A DNA stretch of 64,000 nt from Methylobacter sp. S3L5C (GTDB lineage: Bacteria > Pseudomonadota > Gammaproteobacteria > Methylococcales > Methylomonadaceae). A program made the position numbers and the translations under genes. Location: NCBI RefSeq assembly GCF_022788635.1, contig NZ_CP076024.1, forward strand, positions 1,922,001 to 1,986,000, read 5' to 3'. Below the pieces are notes generated by a model. It made no database searches and was not told the origin of the DNA. It saw only the letters and a program-made list of their open reading frames with translations. This document shows, one piece after another, positions 37,477 to 47,495 of the stretch. How positions within the stretch are numbered: the first letter of the stretch is position 1; every line of letters begins with the position of its first letter.

Positions 37477-37491
37477 GCACAACTATGGTGC
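37477..37491. promoter_or_regulatory. NtrC-like enhancer site
   Basis: GCACAACTATGGTGC is an imperfect dyad close to the NtrC consensus GCACCA-N3-TGGTGC. It lies about 75 bases upstream of the porin sigma-54 promoter, a usual enhancer distance, and between the divergent porin and glnA genes, so it could serve both. A weaker half site (GCACCAAAACAGGT) is near 37652. Confidence 0.6.
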
Positions 37492-37780
37492 GCTTTGCGC
37501 ATTCTCTTGAATTAAAAGTGTGCAATTTAGACTACTTTGTTATTTTTGAGTAAAATGCTGTGTAAATTTGCCCTAATTTCGTTTAGATATAATTGTTTGC
37601 TATGGCTGCCGGGTATCGACAATAATGGTGTTTGCACCTTTTTTTAATTATCGCACCAAAACAGGTCAATTCTGGTTGCCCGTTTTTTTAGTGGCTAATT
37701 TATTAAAAAAAGTGGTATCTTTACACCGTTTGGCATAAAACACTGATCCCATAATAACCAAGTCCAAGGAGACCACTCAG

Positions 37781-39190
37781 ATGTCTGCAAAAAAAGTACT
37801 TAAAATGATCGAAGAAAACGACGTAAAATTCGTCGATTTTCGTTTTTGTGATACCCGTGGTAAAGAACAACATGTCACATTTCCTGCGCATTCTATAGAT
37901 GAAGATACCTTTGAAGAAGGTAATATGTTTGATGGTTCTTCAGTTGCCGGTTGGAAACATATTAATGAATCAGATATGATTTTGATGCCTGATCCATCGA
38001 CTGCTGTAATGGATCCATTCTTTGATGATAATACCTTGATTTTGCGTTGTGACATCATTGAGCCAAAAAATATGCAAGGTTATGAGCGTGATCCACGTTC
38101 ATTAGCCAAACGTGCTGAAAGCTATTTACAATCAACCGGTATTGCAGATACTGCATTCTTCGGTCCGGAAAATGAATTCTTCATATTTGATGATGTCCGT
38201 TGGGGCACTGATATGAGTGGTTCATTCTACAAAGTTGACTCTGAAGAAGCTGGCTGGAATTCGGAAAAAGTTTATCCGGATGGCAATACCGGACATCGTC
38301 CAGGTATTAAAGGCGGTTATTTTCCTGTACCACCAGTCGATTCGTTACAGGATATGCGCTCTGCAATGTGTTTAACTTTGGAAGAAATGGGCCAGATTAC
38401 TGAGGTTCATCATCACGAAGTTGCCACTGCCGGCCAATGTGAAATCGGCGTAAGATTTAACACTCTGGTTAAAAAAGCTGACGAAGTATTGGAACTAAAA
38501 TACGTTATTGCCAATATTGCTCACGCTTATGGCAAAACAGCGACTTTTATGCCTAAGCCTTTAGTGGGCGATAACGGTAGCGGAATGCACGTTCACCAAT
38601 CATTGGCCAAAAACGGCGTAAACCTGTTTACCGGTGATTTATACGGTGGCTTGTCTGAAATGGCCTTGTATTACATTGGTGGCATTATTAAGCACGCGAA
38701 AGCACTTAATGCTTTTACCAATGCTTCAACCAATAGTTACAAGCGTTTGGTTCCCGGCTTTGAAGCACCTGTTATGTTGGCTTACTCAGCACGTAACCGT
38801 TCAGCTTCCATTCGTATTCCTTTTGTTAACAATCCAAAAGGTCGTCGTATTGAGGTGCGTTTTCCTGACTCAACAGCAAACCCTTATCTGGCGTTCTCAG
38901 CCATGTTAATGGCTGGCTTGGATGGTATCGTAAACAAAATTCATCCTGGCGATGCCATGGATAAAGATTTGTATGACTTGCCGGCAGAAGAAGCCAACAA
39001 CATTCCACAAGTTTGTCATTCATTTGACCAAGCTTTGGATGCGTTGGACAACGACCGTGAATTTTTAAAAGCTGGCGGTGTTTTTACTGATGATGTCATT
39101 GACGGCTATATCAAGCTGAAAATGGAAGAAGTAACACGTATTCGTATGAGTACGCATCCTGTTGAATATGATATGTACTACAGTCTGTAA
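37781..39190 (+). CDS. glnA: Glutamine synthetase, type I
   Basis: 469 residues, the standard GSI-beta length. It makes glutamine from glutamate and ammonium with ATP, as a dodecamer. Visible are the N-terminal [24 protein letters not shown], the catalytic [12 protein letters not shown] and [10 protein letters not shown]-like [12 protein letters not shown], and [10 protein letters not shown]. The adenylylation site is [11 protein letters not shown] with Tyr398 (Tyr397 in mature numbering), so it is controlled by GlnE. CAAGGAGACC is the ribosome site. The promoter is unclear: TTGGCA with TAATAA near 37732-37758 may be sigma-70, while a sigma-54 match here lacks the -12 GC. Confidence 0.98.
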   Translation: MSAKKVLKMIEENDVKFVDFRFCDTRGKEQHVTFPAHSIDEDTFEEGNMFDGSSVAGWKHINESDMILMPDPSTAVMDPFFDDNTLILRCDIIEPKNMQGYERDPRSLAKRAESYLQSTGIADTAFFGPENEFFIFDDVRWGTDMSGSFYKVDSEEAGWNSEKVYPDGNTGHRPGIKGGYFPVPPVDSLQDMRSAMCLTLEEMGQITEVHHHEVATAGQCEIGVRFNTLVKKADEVLELKYVIANIAHAYGKTATFMPKPLVGDNGSGMHVHQSLAKNGVNLFTGDLYGGLSEMALYYIGGIIKHAKALNAFTNASTNSYKRLVPGFEAPVMLAYSARNRSASIRIPFVNNPKGRRIEVRFPDSTANPYLAFSAMLMAGLDGIVNKIHPGDAMDKDLYDLPAEEANNIPQVCHSFDQALDALDNDREFLKAGGVFTDDVIDGYIKLKMEEVTRIRMSTHPVEYDMYYSL

Positions 39191-39228
39191 TATTTAGGGC
39201 TGTTTCACACAGTCCCAGACAGTCCCAC

Positions 39229-39263
39229 AACCCCGCAAGTCATAAGGCTTAGCGGGGTTTTTT
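39229..39263 (+). terminator. Terminator after glnA
   Basis: AACCCCGC and GCGGGGTT form the main stem, with AAG/CTT pairing further up, and TTTTTT follows. It separates glnA from ntrBC. Confidence 0.88.
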
Positions 39264-39326
39264 ATGCCTGGACGTTTGGCGCGAAATTATGTAATCCCGT
39301 TGTTTACTTTCTTTTTTGTTCACACC

Positions 39327-39356
39327 TTACAGTGATTGGTAATGCTGATATATAAT
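39327..39356 (+). promoter_or_regulatory. Possible sigma-70 promoter of ntrBC
   Basis: TTACAG and TATAAT stand 18 bases apart, about 150 bases before the ntrB start. The 313-bp gap after glnA holds otherwise only the glnA terminator. Confidence 0.4.
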
Positions 39357-39503
39357 AACGCTCTATTTTGGGGCGTTTTTTGTTACTATAGTTTTTATGA
39401 TCGCCGTTATTATTAAGACAATACTGCTTGTGCATGGTTTGGTCTATAAATTGCTAATATAAATATAACGCTTTACCATCAAAAAACCATCGATTAAAAA
39501 ATT

Positions 39504-40556
39504 ATGTATAAACGCATACTGGATCACCTTAATACTGCCATCTTGTTATTTGATAGCCAATTAACATTGACCTTTATCAATACGACCGGAGAAATTTTAC
39601 TGGCTGACAGTGCGCATCACTTGATCGGTCAAAGTGCAGAGGAATTATTTAAATCTTCTGATCCTGCTTTGCTGCTTAATTTAAAACAATCTCTGGAGAT
39701 GGTAGAGCCGCTGGTTGATCGGGCGCTGACGCTGAACCGGATGAGCCATAATGTAACTACCAACTTTAGTGCAACACCGCTGTTAATCAATGAGCGAGTC
39801 AGTGAAATACTGGTCGAACTTCAACAGGTAGATAACCATCTTCGTATATCGAAAGAAGAGCAGTTATTAATGCAACAGAATACGGTTCGGTTATTGGTCA
39901 GGGGCTTGGCACATGAAATTAAAAACCCGTTAGGTGGCTTGCGTGGTGCAGCCCAGTTATTGGACCTGGAATTACATGACCCGGAACTTAAAGAATATAC
40001 CCAAATTATTATTGACGAATCAGATCGTTTGCAAGGCCTGATGGATAAAATGTTGGGGCCTAATAAATTGCCCAATAAAAAGACGCTTAATATTCATGAG
40101 GTTTTGGAGCGGGTCAGGCAATTGGTTAATGCTGAATCCAGCGGCAGCCTGTCTATCAAACATGATTATGATCCCAGTATTCCTGATATTTATGCCGATA
40201 AAGATCAGCTCATTCAGGCTATTTTAAATATTGCCAGAAATGCTGTGCAGGCTGTGGAAGGGAAAGGCAATATTATCTTTAAAACACGCATACACCGCCA
40301 GATGACTATAGGCCGTAAACGTTATAAATTGGCAGTAAAATGCGACATTATTGATAACGGGCCGGGTGTAGATGCCAGTATGATGAATCAAATATTTTAT
40401 CCGATGATTACCGGACGAGCTGAAGGCACCGGGCTGGGTTTATCTATTGCACAAGCACTGATTAATCAGCATAGCGGCTTGATTGAGTGTAATAGCGAGC
40501 CGGGAAATACGGTGTTTTCAATATTTTTGCCTATGGAGGTCGGTAATAATGACTAA
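39504..40556 (+). CDS. glnL: NtrB, nitrogen-regulation sensor kinase
   Basis: 350 residues, cytoplasmic. NtrB phosphorylates NtrC when nitrogen is limiting and is held in check by PII. A PAS domain fills about 1-110 (LNTAILLFDSQLTLTFINTTGE). The H-box is LVRGLAHEIKNPLGGLRGAA with the phosphorylated His137. The ATPase part has ILNIARNAVQA (N box), IDNGPGVD (G1) and GLGLSIAQALI (G2). It overlaps ntrC by eight bases. Confidence 0.96.
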   Translation: MYKRILDHLNTAILLFDSQLTLTFINTTGEILLADSAHHLIGQSAEELFKSSDPALLLNLKQSLEMVEPLVDRALTLNRMSHNVTTNFSATPLLINERVSEILVELQQVDNHLRISKEEQLLMQQNTVRLLVRGLAHEIKNPLGGLRGAAQLLDLELHDPELKEYTQIIIDESDRLQGLMDKMLGPNKLPNKKTLNIHEVLERVRQLVNAESSGSLSIKHDYDPSIPDIYADKDQLIQAILNIARNAVQAVEGKGNIIFKTRIHRQMTIGRKRYKLAVKCDIIDNGPGVDASMMNQIFYPMITGRAEGTGLGLSIAQALINQHSGLIECNSEPGNTVFSIFLPMEVGNND

Positions 40557-41964
40557 GCCTGATACTGTCTGGATCATTGATGATGACAAATCCATACGTT
40601 GGGTTGTCGAAAAAGCCTTACAAAAATCCGGCATCATTACGCGTTGTTTTTTTGCCGGTAAGGACTTATTGGCAGCTTTGCAAGATGATTTGCCTGATGC
40701 TCTGATAACCGATATTCGTATGCCCGGCATGGATGGACTTGAGCTTTTAGACAGGCTTCAGCAGAGTCATCCTAATTTACCGGTTATCGTTATGACTGCA
40801 CATTCCGATCTGGAAAGTGCAGTTTCCGCGTTTCATGGTGGTGCTTTTGAGTACTTGCCAAAACCGTTTGATATTAAAGAAGTGGTTAATCTGGCACAGC
40901 GCGCCTGCATTCATGGTCGACAACAACAAGACAATGCCAATCGTGATGCGACAACGACTAGCGAACCTACTCCGGAAATCATAGGCGAAGCGCCGGCGAT
41001 GCAGGAGGTTTTTCGAGCAATAGGCCGGTTGGCTCGATCTCACATAACCGTACTCATTAACGGTGAATCGGGAACGGGTAAGGAATTGGTCGCCAAGGCT
41101 CTGCACCGGCATAGCCCCAGAGCTAAAAATCCTTTTATTGCTTTAAATATGGCTGCGATTCCTAAAGATTTAATGGAATCGGAGCTTTTTGGGCATGAGA
41201 AGGGAGCTTTTACGGGAGCGCAAGTACGGCGAGCCGGTCGCTTTGAGCAGGCTAATAACGGTACGCTGTTTCTTGATGAAATAGGTGATATGCCTGCAGA
41301 ATTGCAAACCCGCTTATTAAGAGTGCTGGCAGATGGCGAGTTTTATCCGGTTGGGGGGCATCTTGCTGTTAAGGTTGATGTACGCATTATTGCGGCCACC
41401 CATCAGGATCTTGAAACATTAGTTGCACAAGGCCGTTTTCGGGAGGATTTATTTCATCGCTTAAATGTGATTCGGATACATATACCGGCACTACGTGAGC
41501 GCAAACAAGATATCCCTTTGTTGCTTCGCCATTTTTTACATCAGGCCGCTTCCGAACTGGGCGTGGAAAATAAAATTCTAAAACCGGAGGCGGAAGCGTT
41601 TTTGAGTACGTTGGAATGGCCGGGAAACGTAAGGCAATTGGAAAATAGTTGTCGCTGGTTAACCGTCATGGCATCGGGGCGAGAAATTTATTTACATGAT
41701 TTACCGCCTGAGTTACTAAATACCGTGACAGATAAAGAGGTTGTCGGGACTAACTGGGAGTCTTTGCTGAGAACGTGGATTGATCAACAGTTACTGACAA
41801 AAGAAGCTGAAGTTGCCAAACAAACCATTCCAGCCGTTGAAGCTATTTTGATAAAAGCAGCTTTGGATTTTACCCGAGGTAAACGCCATGAAGCAGCTAT
41901 TTTATTAGGTTATGGGCGAAATACCCTGACCCGTAAAATAAAAGAATTGGGGATAGAAGAATAA
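40549..41964 (+). CDS. glnG: NtrC, sigma-54 activator of nitrogen genes
   Basis: 471 residues. The receiver domain has IIDDDKSIRW and the phosphoacceptor Asp55 in LITDIRMPGMDG. The AAA+ domain has GESGTGKELVAKALH (Walker A), ELFGHEKGAFTGA (the sigma-54 contact loop GAFTGA) and LFLDEIGDMP (Walker B). A Fis-type helix-turn-helix ends the protein (AAILLGYGRNTLTRKIKELG). The ATG at 40549 has TGGAGG upstream; a longer frame from 40483 lies inside ntrB. Likely targets in the window are glnK-amtB, the porin and perhaps glnA. Confidence 0.97.
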   Translation: MTKPDTVWIIDDDKSIRWVVEKALQKSGIITRCFFAGKDLLAALQDDLPDALITDIRMPGMDGLELLDRLQQSHPNLPVIVMTAHSDLESAVSAFHGGAFEYLPKPFDIKEVVNLAQRACIHGRQQQDNANRDATTTSEPTPEIIGEAPAMQEVFRAIGRLARSHITVLINGESGTGKELVAKALHRHSPRAKNPFIALNMAAIPKDLMESELFGHEKGAFTGAQVRRAGRFEQANNGTLFLDEIGDMPAELQTRLLRVLADGEFYPVGGHLAVKVDVRIIAATHQDLETLVAQGRFREDLFHRLNVIRIHIPALRERKQDIPLLLRHFLHQAASELGVENKILKPEAEAFLSTLEWPGNVRQLENSCRWLTVMASGREIYLHDLPPELLNTVTDKEVVGTNWESLLRTWIDQQLLTKEAEVAKQTIPAVEAILIKAALDFTRGKRHEAAILLGYGRNTLTRKIKELGIEE

Positions 41965-42060
41965 TTTCAGATGTTAGTTGGTTTTACCTCTTAACATCAC
42001 ATCAGCTTGATAAAAGCAATAGAGAGCTCGACTTTTTGTAACCCATCAGTTTAAGTCACT

Positions 42061-42097
42061 AGCGTTCCAGTATTTAGATACTGGAGCTCGTTTTTTT
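42061..42097 (+). terminator. Terminator after ntrC
   Basis: TCCAGTAT and ATACTGGA form an 8-bp stem with a TTAG loop, extended by AGC/GCT over a small bulge, then seven T. It lies about 100 bases past the ntrC stop. Confidence 0.75.
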
Positions 42098-42295
42098 AAA
42101 GCGACTAACTGCTCATTGCGGTAGTCCAAATTTCAATATTAGCTTCCATTAATAATGGGACGTCCATAAAAAATCATCACTGCTCAAAGCAGTTACTTGT
42201 TTTTAATTCTCGATTAATATTTTTATCCCATGAACGCTGTCTCTCTGGCGTGACTATTATGGTTTTGGGATTAAATTTTACCCCGATATTTTGTA

Positions 42296-42342
42296 TGCAC
42301 CATGACAGCTCATAACAAACATAATTGCGCCAACATGGTGCG
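42296..42342. promoter_or_regulatory. NtrC enhancer sites upstream of glnK
   Basis: TGCGCCAACATGGTGCG at 42326-42342 is an almost perfect NtrC dyad (consensus TGCACCA-N3-TGGTGCA). A half site TGCACCATGACAGC is at 42296. They lie roughly 180-220 bases before the sigma-54 promoter, a normal enhancer distance. Confidence 0.75.
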
Positions 42343-42514
42343 TCTTATCGCCTGCTCACTAACGCATTTTTAGATAACAAGCATTGCCGTTAGGAAGCGA
42401 GGAGTAAGTTTGAGGTGATTATCAATTTAACCGATTAATTGGTGACCTCTAAAGCCTGTTAAATATGGCTTTGTCGGATACGGTAAGATAATTGTGGGGG
42501 GTATAAGAACACAC

Positions 42515-42533
42515 TTGGCACAGTCCATGCTTT
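42515..42533 (+). promoter_or_regulatory. Sigma-54 promoter of glnK-amtB
   Basis: TTGGCACAGTCCATGCTTT has GG and GC separated by exactly ten bases (42517-42518 and 42529-42530) and matches the -24/-12 consensus. Transcription should begin near 42541, 36 bases before the glnK ATG. Confidence 0.88.
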
Positions 42534-42564
42534 AAGTAATTTTGAGTCGTTACTTTAAAATTAA

Positions 42565-42915
<351 letters not shown>

Positions 42916-42932
42916 TTTATAAGGGGAGAAAT

Positions 42933-44342
42933 ATGAAACATCTATTAAAAAGCTTTATTGCAGTTGCCCTGTTGGGTTTTGCCGGATTTGCTTTCGCCGA
43001 GCCAGTTGTTGCTGCGGCAGCCGCTGTTACGCCGACTATTAATAAAGGCGATACTGCCTGGGTTATTATGGCGACTGTTCTGGTCATTCTTATGGTCATT
43101 CCTGGTTTGGCATTATTTTATGGCGGTATGGTACGTGCCAAAAATATGTTGTCAATATTAATGCAAGTCTTCGTTATTTTCTCGATGATGGCAATAATGT
43201 GGGCGATTTATGGTTATAGTATTGCGTTTACCGAGGGTAATGCTTTTTTTGGCGGCTTAAGCAAGTTGTTTCTTCTTGGCGTCACGCCGGATTCAATGGC
43301 CGCTACTTTTAGTAAAGGCGTTTACATTCCTGAGTATATGTATATTGCCTTTCAGTTAACCTTTGCAGGTCTTACCCCTGCGTTGATTATCGGTGCATTT
43401 GCTGAACGGGTTAAGTTTTCAGCCATATTAGTGTTTATGTTTATTTGGTTTACGTTTGCCTATTTGCCAATGGCGCACATGGTTTGGTATTGGTCAGGTC
43501 CAGATGCTTATACTGATGCTGATGCTGCCGGTGTTGCAACCGCTACTGCAGGATTTCTGTTTCAAAAAGGAGCTTTGGATTTTGCCGGCGGTACGGTTGT
43601 CCATATCAATGCGGGTATTGCCGGTTTGATTGGTTGTTTGATGGTTGGCAAGCGTATCGGTTACAAAAAAGAATCTCTTGCCCCACATAGTGTCACGATG
43701 ACTATGATTGGCGCATCGTTGTTATGGGTGGGTTGGTTTGGTTTTAATGTTGGTTCCAATCTTGAGGCCAACGGTCTTGCGGCTTTGGTTTTTGTTAATA
43801 CTTTACTGGCCAGTGCGGCCGCTACGTTAGCCTGGACCGCTGCGGAATGGATAATTCGTGGTAAACCCAGTATGTTGGGTGGTGCTTCCGGTGCTATTGC
43901 CGGGTTGGTTGCCATTACACCGGCTTGTGGTTGGTCAGGACCTATGGGCGCTATTTGCTTGGGTTTAATCGCCGGAGCATTGTGTTTCGTCGCTGTTTCA
44001 AGCCTGAAAAGCAAGCTGGGTTACGATGACTCACTGGATGCTTTTGGCGTACACGGTATAGGCGGTATTATTGGCGCTTTGGGTACGGCTGTTGTTGCCA
44101 GTCCGGCATTAGGGGGCACAGGTGTTTGGGATTATGTCACTAATGGCGTAGCAGAATACAGTATGTCGGGTCAGTTTATAAGCCAACTGTGGGGCGTTAC
44201 ATTATGCATAGTTTGGTCTGCTGTTGTGTCCTTTATAGCCTTTAAGTTTGTGGATATTATGATAGGACTTCGTGTTAGTGAAGAGTCAGAACGCGTCGGT
44301 CTGGATATTTCCGAACACGGCGAAACTGCTTATCACCAGTAA
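42933..44342 (+). CDS. amtB: AmtB ammonium transporter
   Basis: 469 residues. A signal peptide (LLKSFIAVALLGFAGFAFA) is followed by eleven predicted membrane helices of the Amt/Rh family. Family blocks are ALFYGGMVRAKN, FAERVKFSA, the AHMVWYWSG loop, FAGGTVVHINAGIAGL with a pore His and VHGIGGIIGALGTAV with the second pore His. It conducts ammonium into the cell and is closed by GlnK. It follows glnK by 17 bases and ends in a strong terminator. The C-terminal tail is LRVSEESERVGLDISEHGE, the usual regulatory tail. Confidence 0.97.
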   Translation: MKHLLKSFIAVALLGFAGFAFAEPVVAAAAAVTPTINKGDTAWVIMATVLVILMVIPGLALFYGGMVRAKNMLSILMQVFVIFSMMAIMWAIYGYSIAFTEGNAFFGGLSKLFLLGVTPDSMAATFSKGVYIPEYMYIAFQLTFAGLTPALIIGAFAERVKFSAILVFMFIWFTFAYLPMAHMVWYWSGPDAYTDADAAGVATATAGFLFQKGALDFAGGTVVHINAGIAGLIGCLMVGKRIGYKKESLAPHSVTMTMIGASLLWVGWFGFNVGSNLEANGLAALVFVNTLLASAAATLAWTAAEWIIRGKPSMLGGASGAIAGLVAITPACGWSGPMGAICLGLIAGALCFVAVSSLKSKLGYDDSLDAFGVHGIGGIIGALGTAVVASPALGGTGVWDYVTNGVAEYSMSGQFISQLWGVTLCIVWSAVVSFIAFKFVDIMIGLRVSEESERVGLDISEHGETAYHQ

Positions 44343-44458
44343 TTTAAACGGGTAATAAATAACGATAAGTTTTAATCGATAGAAAGATCCATAAAAAGGT
44401 TGTTATTAATTTTAGATAGGCTTTACCAGATCAAAGCTGATTATTGGCTTCGATCAAA

Positions 44459-44490
44459 AAAACGGGTGCATGTAGCACCCGTTTTTTTTT
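44459..44490 (+). terminator. Terminator after amtB
   Basis: AACGGGTGC and GCACCCGTT form a perfect stem with a short loop, followed by eight or more T. The 305-bp gap to the nuclease gene holds nothing else that I can support. Confidence 0.92.
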
Positions 44491-44647
44491 GCCTGAAAAA
44501 TAACACTTCAAATTCTTTTTCTATAGAGGTAGCTGGGGTAGTTTCGCGCTGGCAAACTGCCTCACACGCACAGTAACGCCGACATCAGTCTATTTAAGTT
44601 GTGGTGGATTGCCTGTCGGTGAATCCAGTCTACAGAGTTAATCCGTC

Positions 44648-45916
44648 TTAAGCGTTATTTGCAGTTATTACAATATCTTGGTTGTCAGTAATTTGAAGCC
44701 CAAGCGCAAATTTTTTCTTTTTTATCTCATTTATAAACTTGTAAATGCCTTCCGGATCATTTAAAAGCAATTCCCGTAAATGAGATTTCCGGGTATTTCC
44801 CCCTAGAATTTGATTTTGACTTTTGTTTCTTACAATACTGCTGGCTTCATCGTAAATACCGAAGTAAGCATAAAGTTCTGCAAGAACAAAACCGATACGC
44901 TGGTTGCCTTCTCGACCAGTCACGCTAAAGCCAATATCTTTCCAATCATCTTTTTTACCTTTTTGTAGTAACCATTTTTTGATGCTTTCTACTGTGAGAT
45001 GTTTATATTCGCCATGCTCATTAATAGTTTCTTCGTCAAATAGCTTGATAAGCTCTGTATGCAGTTTTGTAGAAACAAAGCTAACTAACATTTTTCTAGA
45101 TTCCACCATTAATTCATATATTTTTTTTTGTTCATCTTCTGGTAGATTCAGTGCATATTGATCCAAGCTCAAAACTTTTCTCCATGGTTTATTAGTGTTT
45201 AATCGTTCCAATATTATTTGATATTCTTCAAAGGCATTTTTTCGCCCTCCTGCAGGTGCGATTTCAGCACAGTCACTTACCCACTTTTGCAACTTGGGAA
45301 AGTACGGTAAATGCACAAAAGGAATTTTTGCTCCAGGGGTTAGATTAAAGCTTAATAACGGTCCAAGCATGACGGGTGATCCTTCCCAATGAAGTGTTCC
45401 ACCCTCAGGAGGCCTAAAGCCGATTAAACTTTCTGACTCTTGAGAAGGTGCTTTTTTAGACTTCGATAAATAAATAACTGCAATATTACTGGAAATATCT
45501 TCTCTATTTTCAAAGAACTTTTTTTGAATATATTGAATATAGCGTGTGATTTGATATTTTTGATCAACTGCGTTAAGTTTATTCTCTACTATCAAGAAGT
45601 TGTTATCGTCATGTATCAGTAGATCAATACTACCTTTTTCCTTGAATACTTTGGCATTTTCAGGATCAATAAAACTTTTGAGTTTTTCAGGAAGAAGATC
45701 AAGAAAAATTTTTAAAAATTGATTTCCACAATAATGCAGTCCATCAGGGTTGATCATTGAGAAGATAAATCTTGAGTGAAGCCTGACTTCATCATTAGCT
45801 TTTAACAAAGCATTGATTAAGCTATAGTCGTGAACTCCCTGTTCTATCAGCTTCTTATTCTCAGCTTTTAAATCCTGATAAATTACCAGGCATTCCTCTA
45901 TTTTATGCGCTTCCAA
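44648..45916 (-). CDS. Orphan PD-(D/E)XK nuclease family protein
   Basis: 422 residues. The N-terminal half carries the nuclease core: GSIDLLIHDDNNFLIVENK with Asp98, Glu111 and Lys113 as the D-(x)n-ExK active site, followed by YIQYI and IAVIYLSKS as the next core helix and strand. This fits the PD-(D/E)XK family of PF14281 type. The C-terminal half is helical and unrecognised. It is more AT-rich than its neighbours and stands alone between amtB and gatB, each with its own terminator, which suggests acquisition. A defence or DNA-repair role is possible but not shown. Confidence 0.72.
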   Translation of the reverse strand: MEAHKIEECLVIYQDLKAENKKLIEQGVHDYSLINALLKANDEVRLHSRFIFSMINPDGLHYCGNQFLKIFLDLLPEKLKSFIDPENAKVFKEKGSIDLLIHDDNNFLIVENKLNAVDQKYQITRYIQYIQKKFFENREDISSNIAVIYLSKSKKAPSQESESLIGFRPPEGGTLHWEGSPVMLGPLLSFNLTPGAKIPFVHLPYFPKLQKWVSDCAEIAPAGGRKNAFEEYQIILERLNTNKPWRKVLSLDQYALNLPEDEQKKIYELMVESRKMLVSFVSTKLHTELIKLFDEETINEHGEYKHLTVESIKKWLLQKGKKDDWKDIGFSVTGREGNQRIGFVLAELYAYFGIYDEASSIVRNKSQNQILGGNTRKSHLRELLLNDPEGIYKFINEIKKKKFALGLQITDNQDIVITANNA

Positions 45917-46000
45917 TTTGTTATTCCCTTATATGTTATTCACTTACAAAGAAGCTGACGCCTCATCCCTTTACTGCTCAAATACTACGAATCGCAAAAA

Positions 46001-46029
46001 TAAAAAGTGGGCAGAAAAGCGCTGCCCAC
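46001..46029 (-). terminator. Terminator of gatCAB
   Basis: On the minus strand GTGGGCAG and CTGCCCAC form a perfect 8-bp stem, followed by TTTTTA. It lies 23 bases past the gatB stop. Confidence 0.88.
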
Positions 46030-46051
46030 CTTGCTTGGATCATGGGTAGAG

Positions 46052-47485
46052 TTACCCTTGTAATTTCTCTTTGAGCATTTTGTTTACTTCGGCGGGATTG
46101 GCTTTGCCTTGCATGGCTTTCATCACTTGGCCAACAAAGAAAGCAAATACTTTATCTTTGCCGCTACGGTATTGTTCAACCTGACCTTGATTGTCGGCAA
46201 TGATTTTGTCGATAATGGCTTCAATGGCACCTGTGTCAGTGATTTGCTTTAAGCCTTTTTCGGCAATAATTTCATCGGCCGACGCCGTGGATTGCCACAA
46301 TTCCTCAAAGACTTGTTTGGCGATTTTACCGGAAATGGTATTGTCGCTAATACGGGCCAATAAACCAGCCAGACGTTCGTCGCTGACCGGTGAGTCGGTA
46401 ATTTCCAGACTTGCTTTGTTGAGCGCTGCAGAAAGATCGCCGGTTATCCAGTTGGCGCAGAGCTTGGCTTCGCAACCTGATGCCTTGACCACCGTTTCAA
46501 AATAATCAGCCAATTGACGTGAGGAGATAAGAATGGTCGCGTTTTCTTCATCCAGACTGTAATCTGCTTTGAAACGTTGTTTTTTGGCTTCAGGTAATTC
46601 AGGTAATGCCGCTTTTATTTGCGCTTTAAAATCTTCGTCGATGATAACGGGCAATAAATCCGGGTCAGGGAAGTAGCGGTAATCATTAGCTTCTTCTTTG
46701 CTGCGCATGGAGCGGGTTTCATCTTTTATCGAATCATACAAACGGGTTTCCTGAACGACTCTGCCGCCGTTTTCTATCAGCTCAATTTGCCGCTCAACTT
46801 CATGGTTAATGGCTTTTTCAACAAATTTAAACGAGTTGATATTTTTAATTTCCGCTCGCGTGCCAAATTCAGCTTGGCCTTTGGGACGTACCGAGACGTT
46901 GGCATCACAACGAAAAGAACCTTCCTGCATGTTGCCGTCACAAATGCCCAGATAGCGTACCAATTCATGTAACTTCCGCATATAGGCAACCGCTTCTTTG
47001 GCGGAGCGCATATCCGGTTCCGAGACGATTTCGAGCAACGGCGTTCCTGCACGGTTTAAGTCAATACCGGTTAAACCATGAAAGTTTTCATGCAGTGATT
47101 TACCGGCATCTTCTTCCAGATGGGCACGCGTGACGCCAATGCGTTTGGTTATTCCATCAACATCAATATCCAAATGTCCAATACCGACAATAGGGTGATC
47201 CATCTGGCTGATTTGATAGCCTTTGGGTAAGTCGGGGTAAAAATAATTCTTTCTGGCAAATACCGAATACGGGGCGATATGCGCCTCAATAGCCATGCCA
47301 AAAATGACTGCCATGCGCACGGCTTCTTTATTTAATACCGGTAAAACACCGGGCAAGCCTAAATCAACAGCACAAGCTTGGGTATTGGGCTCCGCGCCAT
47401 AAGCTGTCGGTGCACCGGAAAAAATTTTTGATTGTGTTGCCAATTGTGCATGCACTTCCAGGCCGATAACAGTTTCCCATTCCAT
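46052..47485 (-). CDS. gatB: GatB, aspartyl/glutamyl-tRNA amidotransferase subunit B
   Basis: 477 residues. GatB binds the misacylated tRNA and its kinase site activates Glu or Asp for amidation in the GatCAB complex. The start [15 protein letters not shown] matches the family, followed by [58 protein letters not shown] and [12 protein letters not shown]. The YqeY-like C-terminal domain ends it ([17 protein letters not shown]). The ATG at 47485 has AAGGA upstream; a longer start at 47503 would overlap gatA. Confidence 0.96.
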   Translation of the reverse strand: MEWETVIGLEVHAQLATQSKIFSGAPTAYGAEPNTQACAVDLGLPGVLPVLNKEAVRMAVIFGMAIEAHIAPYSVFARKNYFYPDLPKGYQISQMDHPIVGIGHLDIDVDGITKRIGVTRAHLEEDAGKSLHENFHGLTGIDLNRAGTPLLEIVSEPDMRSAKEAVAYMRKLHELVRYLGICDGNMQEGSFRCDANVSVRPKGQAEFGTRAEIKNINSFKFVEKAINHEVERQIELIENGGRVVQETRLYDSIKDETRSMRSKEEANDYRYFPDPDLLPVIIDEDFKAQIKAALPELPEAKKQRFKADYSLDEENATILISSRQLADYFETVVKASGCEAKLCANWITGDLSAALNKASLEITDSPVSDERLAGLLARISDNTISGKIAKQVFEELWQSTASADEIIAEKGLKQITDTGAIEAIIDKIIADNQGQVEQYRSGKDKVFAFFVGQVMKAMQGKANPAEVNKMLKEKLQG

Positions 47486-47495
47486 CGTTAATTCC

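Noticed and set aside
37720-37750. TTGGCATAAAACACTGAT upstream of glnA as a sigma-54 promoter
   Set aside because: The -12 position reads TG instead of GC, so spacing and consensus fail; left as unclear.
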